This document shows, piece after piece, positions 60,228 through 64,000 of a stretch of DNA of 64,000 nt. How positions within the stretch are numbered: position 1 is the stretch's first letter; every line of letters begins with the position of its first letter. Origin of the DNA: Curtobacterium ammoniigenes NBRC 101786 (GTDB lineage: Bacteria > Actinomycetota > Actinomycetes > Actinomycetales > Microbacteriaceae); the NCBI RefSeq assembly GCF_001571045.1, contig NZ_BCSV01000004.1, forward strand, positions 248,001-312,000. Reading direction: 5' to 3'. The notes under the pieces were generated by a model. It did not search any database and was not told where the DNA came from. It saw only the letters and a program-made list of their open reading frames with translations. The position numbers and the translations under genes are program-made.

Positions 60228-60986
60228 ATGACGCAAAGCACACGCCTGCCGGAGCCGCTGCGGGCGTTCGGCGGCAATCTCACGGCCCTCGTGACCGGCG
60301 CCTCGAGCGGCATCGGTCTCGCGACAGCCCGGCTCCTCGTCGAAGCCGATATCGACGTGTGGATCGGCGCGCGGAACCTCGAGCGAGCGGGGCAGGTCGC
60401 GCGGGAGCTCGGCGACCGTGCGCGGGCCGTGCGCATCGACGTGACGGACAGTGCGGCCATCGCTGCGGCCGCCGAGACCGTCGGCGCACTGGACATCCTC
60501 GTGAACAATGCCGGCATCAACCCAGGAGGCGAGGACATCCAGACGACGACGCTGGACCAGATGCGCCGCTCCTACGAGACGAACGTCTTCGGCCTCGTCG
60601 CCGTGACCCAGGCATTTCTGCCGGCCCTCGCGAGGTCGGCCCATCCGCGGATCGTCAACATCTCAAGCGGAACGGGCTCGTTGGGTTGGAACGGCGGCCC
60701 GAACCCGCAGTTCGACTGGCAGCGGGTTCGCGGCGGTGGGATCGCCTATCGAAGCGCAAAGACGGCCGTCAACGCCATCACCCTGATGACGGCGCAGGCG
60801 CTCGGCGAGCGATTCAAGGTGAATGCCTTGGCGCCCGGGCTTCGGCGAACGAACCTGATCCCCGGCATGACAGCAGGCGGCGATCCGACGGAGGCGGCGG
60901 CCGGCGTCCTTCGGCTCGCGCTTCTTCCCGACCACGGACCGACCGGCGGATTCTGGTCGTGGGACGGCACCTCGGTACCGTGGTGA
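60228..60986 (+). CDS. short-chain dehydrogenase/reductase under TetR control
   Basis: A 252-aa SDR: ALVTGASSGIGLATARLLVE (about 20-39) is the cofactor loop, ILVNNAGINPGGED the NNAG motif, and IVNISSGTGS with IAYRSAKTAVNAITLM gives Ser, Tyr and Lys. Such TetR/SDR pairs often detoxify carbonyls or xenobiotics. GAAGGAG lies 5-6 nt before the ATG at 60228. Confidence 0.93.
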   Translation: MTQSTRLPEPLRAFGGNLTALVTGASSGIGLATARLLVEADIDVWIGARNLERAGQVARELGDRARAVRIDVTDSAAIAAAAETVGALDILVNNAGINPGGEDIQTTTLDQMRRSYETNVFGLVAVTQAFLPALARSAHPRIVNISSGTGSLGWNGGPNPQFDWQRVRGGGIAYRSAKTAVNAITLMTAQALGERFKVNALAPGLRRTNLIPGMTAGGDPTEAAAGVLRLALLPDHGPTGGFWSWDGTSVPW

Positions 60987-60993
60987 TGGCTCC

Positions 60994-61275
60994 TTACGCC
61001 GCCGCCCGATCGCGAGCCACACGTCGGACCAATTGCTCCTGGGCCGTACGGAGCGACGTGAAGTCGCCGATGTACCGTCCGAATGCGTCCATTGCGAAGA
61101 AGTGCCCCCCGTGCCGATCGATCATGCCTCCGAACGTGCCGCAGAAGTTGAGGAGCCAGAGCTCGCCGTCGGCATTCACCCATGACGTTTGCTCCACCCC
61201 GAGGCGGTTCGAGAGATCGTGAACCGGGGCCGGCAACGATCGGGCGGACTGGGAACGGTCGGTCTGAGTAAGCAT
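60994..61275 (-). CDS. small protein of unknown function
   Basis: A 93-aa soluble protein with an aromatic middle (VNADGELWLLNFCGTFGGMI, then RHGGHFFAMDAFGRYIGDF), suggesting a small beta-rich fold. Not recognised. AAGGAA lies about 11 nt before the ATG at 61275. Convergent with the SDR gene, 7 bp apart. Confidence 0.6.
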   Translation of the reverse strand: MLTQTDRSQSARSLPAPVHDLSNRLGVEQTSWVNADGELWLLNFCGTFGGMIDRHGGHFFAMDAFGRYIGDFTSLRTAQEQLVRRVARDRAAA

Positions 61276-61372
61276 CGATGTTGGTTCCTTCTCGGGACGA
61301 TTCACGAACGCACGGCGTCCGGAGAGCCGGTAGCGTGTGCTATTCCAGGCTCACCAGAGCCGCCGGCGAGCC

Positions 61373-61870
61373 CTAGGGTCGAACGTCCTCGTTCGAATAC
61401 CGTGATTCGCCGCCGCGCACCGAAGCGCTGAAGCTCCCTCGGAACACACGTCGACAGGTGACAATCCCTCCGACAAGGAGCGACAGGACCGACACGACGT
61501 AGCTCGCGTACAGCAGGCTCGCAACGAGCAGCAGCGCACCAGTGTCGGAGCCCCCCGTCGACGCCGAGAGCGCCTGATCCGCAACCGCGGCCACGCCCGC
61601 AAACGAGAGCACGATTCCGGCCAGTCCCAGGATGGTCCAGAGTCGGTCGGGCCGGTGCCATACAAGAGCGTGCGCGACGAGGACTACGCCGCCTGTTATC
61701 GCAGCCACAACAAGCTCGCCCGGCATGAGCAGGTCGAAGCGGGCTGGTCCGCGATTGCCGAACGAGATCAGCACAGCTGCAAACGGCGCAGCGATGGGGA
61801 GTCCGACGATGACGGTGCCCGTCACCACGAACAGGCGCTCAGGACCGCTCGATTGTGTTCGCAGCGCCAC
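61373..61870 (-). CDS. four-helix membrane protein
   Basis: A 165-aa protein with four hydrophobic segments (about 12-38, 50-70, 77-98 and 110-135) and a hydrophilic C-terminus. No family recognised. GTG start with GGAG immediately upstream, which is too close for a normal ribosome site, so the start is uncertain. The 213-bp region to the divergent DHFR-like gene shows TACAGT (62043-62048) as a possible -10 for the latter. Confidence 0.6.
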   Translation of the reverse strand: MALRTQSSGPERLFVVTGTVIVGLPIAAPFAAVLISFGNRGPARFDLLMPGELVVAAITGGVVLVAHALVWHRPDRLWTILGLAGIVLSFAGVAAVADQALSASTGGSDTGALLLVASLLYASYVVSVLSLLVGGIVTCRRVFRGSFSASVRGGESRYSNEDVRP

Positions 61871-62083
61871 CTCCGGTGATGTCGGGTCGCTCGTCGCTGG
61901 ACGCAGGACTGCGCGGCGTCGTCAACCCGTCCGCTCAATGAAGAGCATGTGTCGCATTCATGAGTCGGCTACAGGGGCGAAAGTCCGTCGTCGACCAGAG
62001 ATGGGGGCGACTGCACCACTCGGCCGTGGCCACGCGATCCCGGTACAGTGCTCGGAGTCGGCCCCCTTCCCACGGAGATTTCG

Positions 62084-62686
62084 ATGAGCGACACCACCTG
62101 CCACATGTCGATCTCCCTCGACGGATTCGTCGCAGGGCCCGACCAACGCATGGAACAACCCCTCGGAGAACGTGGCCACGAGTTGCACCGGTGGCACATG
62201 GGCGATTCGCGAGCGAACGAGGCGGACGCAACCGCTGCCTCCTGGCTGATGCGTCCCCGCGGCGCCTACGTGATGGGGCGGAACATGTTCGGGCCCATTC
62301 GCGGTGCATGGCACGGCGGCTGGCAGGGCTGGTGGGGCGCCGAGCCGCCCTATCACGCGCCCGTCTTCGTGCTGACGCATTTCGCCCACGACCCGATCGA
62401 GCTCGACGGCGGGACGACCTTCTTCTTCGTCACCGACGGCTTCGACGCGGCCTACGCGCAAGCGCTCGAGGCCGCCGACGGCATTGGTGTCGATATTGCC
62501 GGAGGCGCGTGGACCGTCCGTCAGGCACTGGCCGCGGGAGTGGTCGACGAACTCACGCTCGATATCGCTCCGGTGCTGCTCGGGTCAGGCGAGCGGATCT
62601 TCGAGCGCGGCACCGAATTCGAAATGGAGCCGGTGGAGGTGCTGCACTCACCGCTGGCGACACACATCCGCTACCGCAGGTCGTGA
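62084..62686 (+). CDS. dihydrofolate reductase/RibD-like protein
   Basis: A 200-aa NADPH-dependent reductase-like protein of the RibD C-terminal type. MSISLDGFVAGPDQRMEQPL (about 8-27) is the opening strand motif (SLDGxxA), GAYVMGRNMFGPIRG the central nucleotide loop, FFFVTDGFDAAYAQALEAAD and VDIAGGAWTVRQALAAGVVD the second half, closing LDIAPVLLGSGERIF. Common in actinobacteria; substrate unknown. ACGGAGAT lies 5 nt before the ATG. Confidence 0.88.
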   Translation: MSDTTCHMSISLDGFVAGPDQRMEQPLGERGHELHRWHMGDSRANEADATAASWLMRPRGAYVMGRNMFGPIRGAWHGGWQGWWGAEPPYHAPVFVLTHFAHDPIELDGGTTFFFVTDGFDAAYAQALEAADGIGVDIAGGAWTVRQALAAGVVDELTLDIAPVLLGSGERIFERGTEFEMEPVEVLHSPLATHIRYRRS

Positions 62687-62745
62687 CGCCGCGATCAGTC
62701 GTTTCCTGAGAAAGCCGCTCGGGGGGCGATCGGTAGCCTGCGAGC

Positions 62746-64000
62746 ATGAGCGGAGAGCCCCGCTCCGGTCCGCGGACCCCGACGTCTGGGCCGGAAGCGA
62801 CGAAGAACCAGCCCCTCAAAGCCCGCGTGGTGCGGATTCGTCGGCTCGCGACCCGGGTGCTCACTGGCTTCTTCGCGATCCCGCTCATCGTTCTGGCGTG
62901 CTTCGCAGCGCTCGCCGTGTTCTCGATCCTTGCCGACCAGCAGATCATCCCGACGGGCGGCGCGCGGAAGGTGCTCGACCACGTGATCGGCGCCCAAGCG
63001 GCGTCACCGACGCTGCAGGCGATCGCCTCCGGCGTCGTCACGGTAGCCTCCATCACGTTCTCCGTGCTCCTCCTCGCCGTCCAGCAGACCGCATCGAACC
63101 TCTCACCGGTCGTGTTCGACCAGTTCATTCGCCGGAAGGGCAACCAGTTCCTGCTCGGGTACTTCGTCGGCCTCGCGCTCTACGCCTACGTCGTCATGGC
63201 AGCCGTTGAACAGAAGAACCCGCCGATCGTCGGCGCGTTCCTCGCGACCGTGCTTACGTTGATCGCGCTGGCCCTCCTCCTCGTCCTCATCTACTCGACG
63301 GTCGACCAGATGCGTCCGGCGAACGTGCTCCGCGAGATCCATGACCGTGTTCTCAAGGCCCGCAAGTACGAAGCGGAACTCATCCGGCGCACACGACGCA
63401 CGATCCAGTCGAAGGACAAGGTGCTCGCGACGTACACGGCCGACACGAACGGGTACATCACCGAGATTTCGCTTTCGGCACTCGCGCGCGCGTTGGAACG
63501 GATTCCGCGCGCGGAGATCCGGATGCACATCACGCTCGGGGACTACGTCGCCTTCGGGGACATCATCGCGACCGTCTGCGACGACGACGAGCAGGATGCT
63601 CGGGAACTCGAGAATGCGGTGCGAGCCGCGATCGTGATCGCATCCCAACGCAACCTGCAGCGCGACGCGACCACCGGAATCGACGAGCTCGGCAACATTG
63701 CGTGGAGCAGTACGTCGAGCGCCAAGCACAACCCGGAAGTCGCTCGGCAGGCGCTCAACGAGCTCCGCGACCTGGCCGCACGGTGGATGCGAGACCCGCG
63801 GGAGCCGACGGACCGCGCTGCCCGCACGGGCCGCACGGGCGCGAAGCGGGACTCGGAGGAGCCGTCGGATGACGGTGAGGACGAGCTGTCCATCGTCTAC
63901 CCGGATAACGACCTGGACCGTATCTTCCAAACGATCTATTCGCTGTTCGTCGCGGCGCAGGAGTCGCGGCAGCACATGACCGCCGCGCGCGTCCTCGATG
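62746..64000 (+). CDS. DUF2254 membrane protein, 3' end outside the window
   Basis: At least 418 residues, open to the window edge. After a basic N-terminus come helices near 40-65, 85-112, 133-155 and 160-185 (VLTGFFAIPLIVLACFAALA; VTVASITFSVLLLAVQQTAS; LLGYFVGLALYAYVVMAAVE; VLTLIALALLLVLIYSTVDQ), the four-helix start of DUF2254, then a large soluble domain with RIPRAEIRMHITLGDYVAFG. Family function unknown. TAGCCT (62734-62739) ends 6 nt before the ATG. Confidence 0.85.
   Translation, partial: MSGEPRSGPRTPTSGPEATKNQPLKARVVRIRRLATRVLTGFFAIPLIVLACFAALAVFSILADQQIIPTGGARKVLDHVIGAQAASPTLQAIASGVVTVASITFSVLLLAVQQTASNLSPVVFDQFIRRKGNQFLLGYFVGLALYAYVVMAAVEQKNPPIVGAFLATVLTLIALALLLVLIYSTVDQMRPANVLREIHDRVLKARKYEAELIRRTRRTIQSKDKVLATYTADTNGYITEISLSALARALERIPRAEIRMHITLGDYVAFGDIIATVCDDDEQDARELENAVRAAIVIASQRNLQRDATTGIDELGNIAWSSTSSAKHNPEVARQALNELRDLAARWMRDPREPTDRAARTGRTGAKRDSEEPSDDGEDELSIVYPDNDLDRIFQTIYSLFVAAQESRQHMTAARVLD

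Noticed and set aside
61189-61431. 80-aa plus-strand frame between two minus-strand genes
   Set aside because: No recognisable domain, and half of it is antisense to the 93-aa gene; no ribosome site.

Overview
The window reads as chromosomal DNA of a high-GC actinobacterium, most likely Microbacteriaceae. This is inferred from the strong G/C third-position bias, GTG starts, an F420-dependent oxidoreductase, a DUF1023/WXG-like pair, a LAxTG-type wall anchor and a class of start sites that look leaderless. I see no rRNA, tRNA, CRISPR array, transposase or phage gene. Most genes are short transcription units on both strands; divergent pairs often share an operator and many convergent pairs end within a few bases of each other.

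Layout. 0-5.6 kb: a repeat-ended gene tail, a uracil-DNA glycosylase-like protein, a DUF6892-like acidic protein, an MFS exporter, a lysozyme-fold secreted protein, an ADP-ribosylglycohydrolase and two membrane proteins. 5.8-11.9 kb: F420 oxidoreductase, PHP phosphoesterase and a SWIM/SNF2 helicase. 12-21.5 kb: a Tat-exported Ig-like protein, nagA, an AraC regulator, an S9 peptidase and a TM0106-type RecB nuclease-helicase. 21.6-25.2 kb: one operon of ABC exporter plus two-component system. 25.2-30.4 kb: WXG-like protein with DUF1023 hydrolase, rlmN, and a CsoR-regulated His-rich permease. 30.4-36.4 kb: MFS, a broken Ig-repeat surface protein, aldo/keto reductase, VOC protein and Zn alcohol dehydrogenase. 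36.5-38.6 kb: a molybdenum-cofactor operon (mobA-like, DUF6457, moeA-like). 38.8-44.4 kb: membrane protein, Bcr/CflA exporter, iron-box-controlled VIT transporter and pgi. 44.6-50.4 kb: VOC dioxygenase-like protein, FAD monooxygenase, UbiA prenyltransferase, and a TetR/DHA2 exporter pair with an acetyltransferase. 50.4-53 kb: an accessory patch with genes I cannot assign and a glycoside-hydrolase remnant. 53-57.7 kb: MarR with twin operators, isochorismatase-like protein, DHDPS-family protein, methyltransferase, ATPase and SDR. 57.7-64 kb: C26 hydrolase, a toxin-antitoxin cassette bounded by a 23-bp direct repeat, TetR/SDR pair, DHFR-like protein and a DUF2254 protein cut by the window end.

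Regulation is unusually readable here. Palindromes sit at promoters next to CsoR, MarR and two TetR genes, and two DtxR/IdeR-type iron boxes precede the VIT gene. The dodecamer CGAATCGATTCG recurs upstream of two unlinked genes. About twenty genes carry a -10-like hexamer ending exactly 6-8 nt before the start codon.

The least explained features are the many short tandem arrays at gene 3' ends (each with its own unit), the 23-bp repeat that bounds the toxin-antitoxin pair and gives two unrelated proteins the same C-terminus, and the 51.6-52.9 kb patch, where a possibly frameshifted small ORF and a 177-aa unknown protein lie beside a truncated hydrolase gene.
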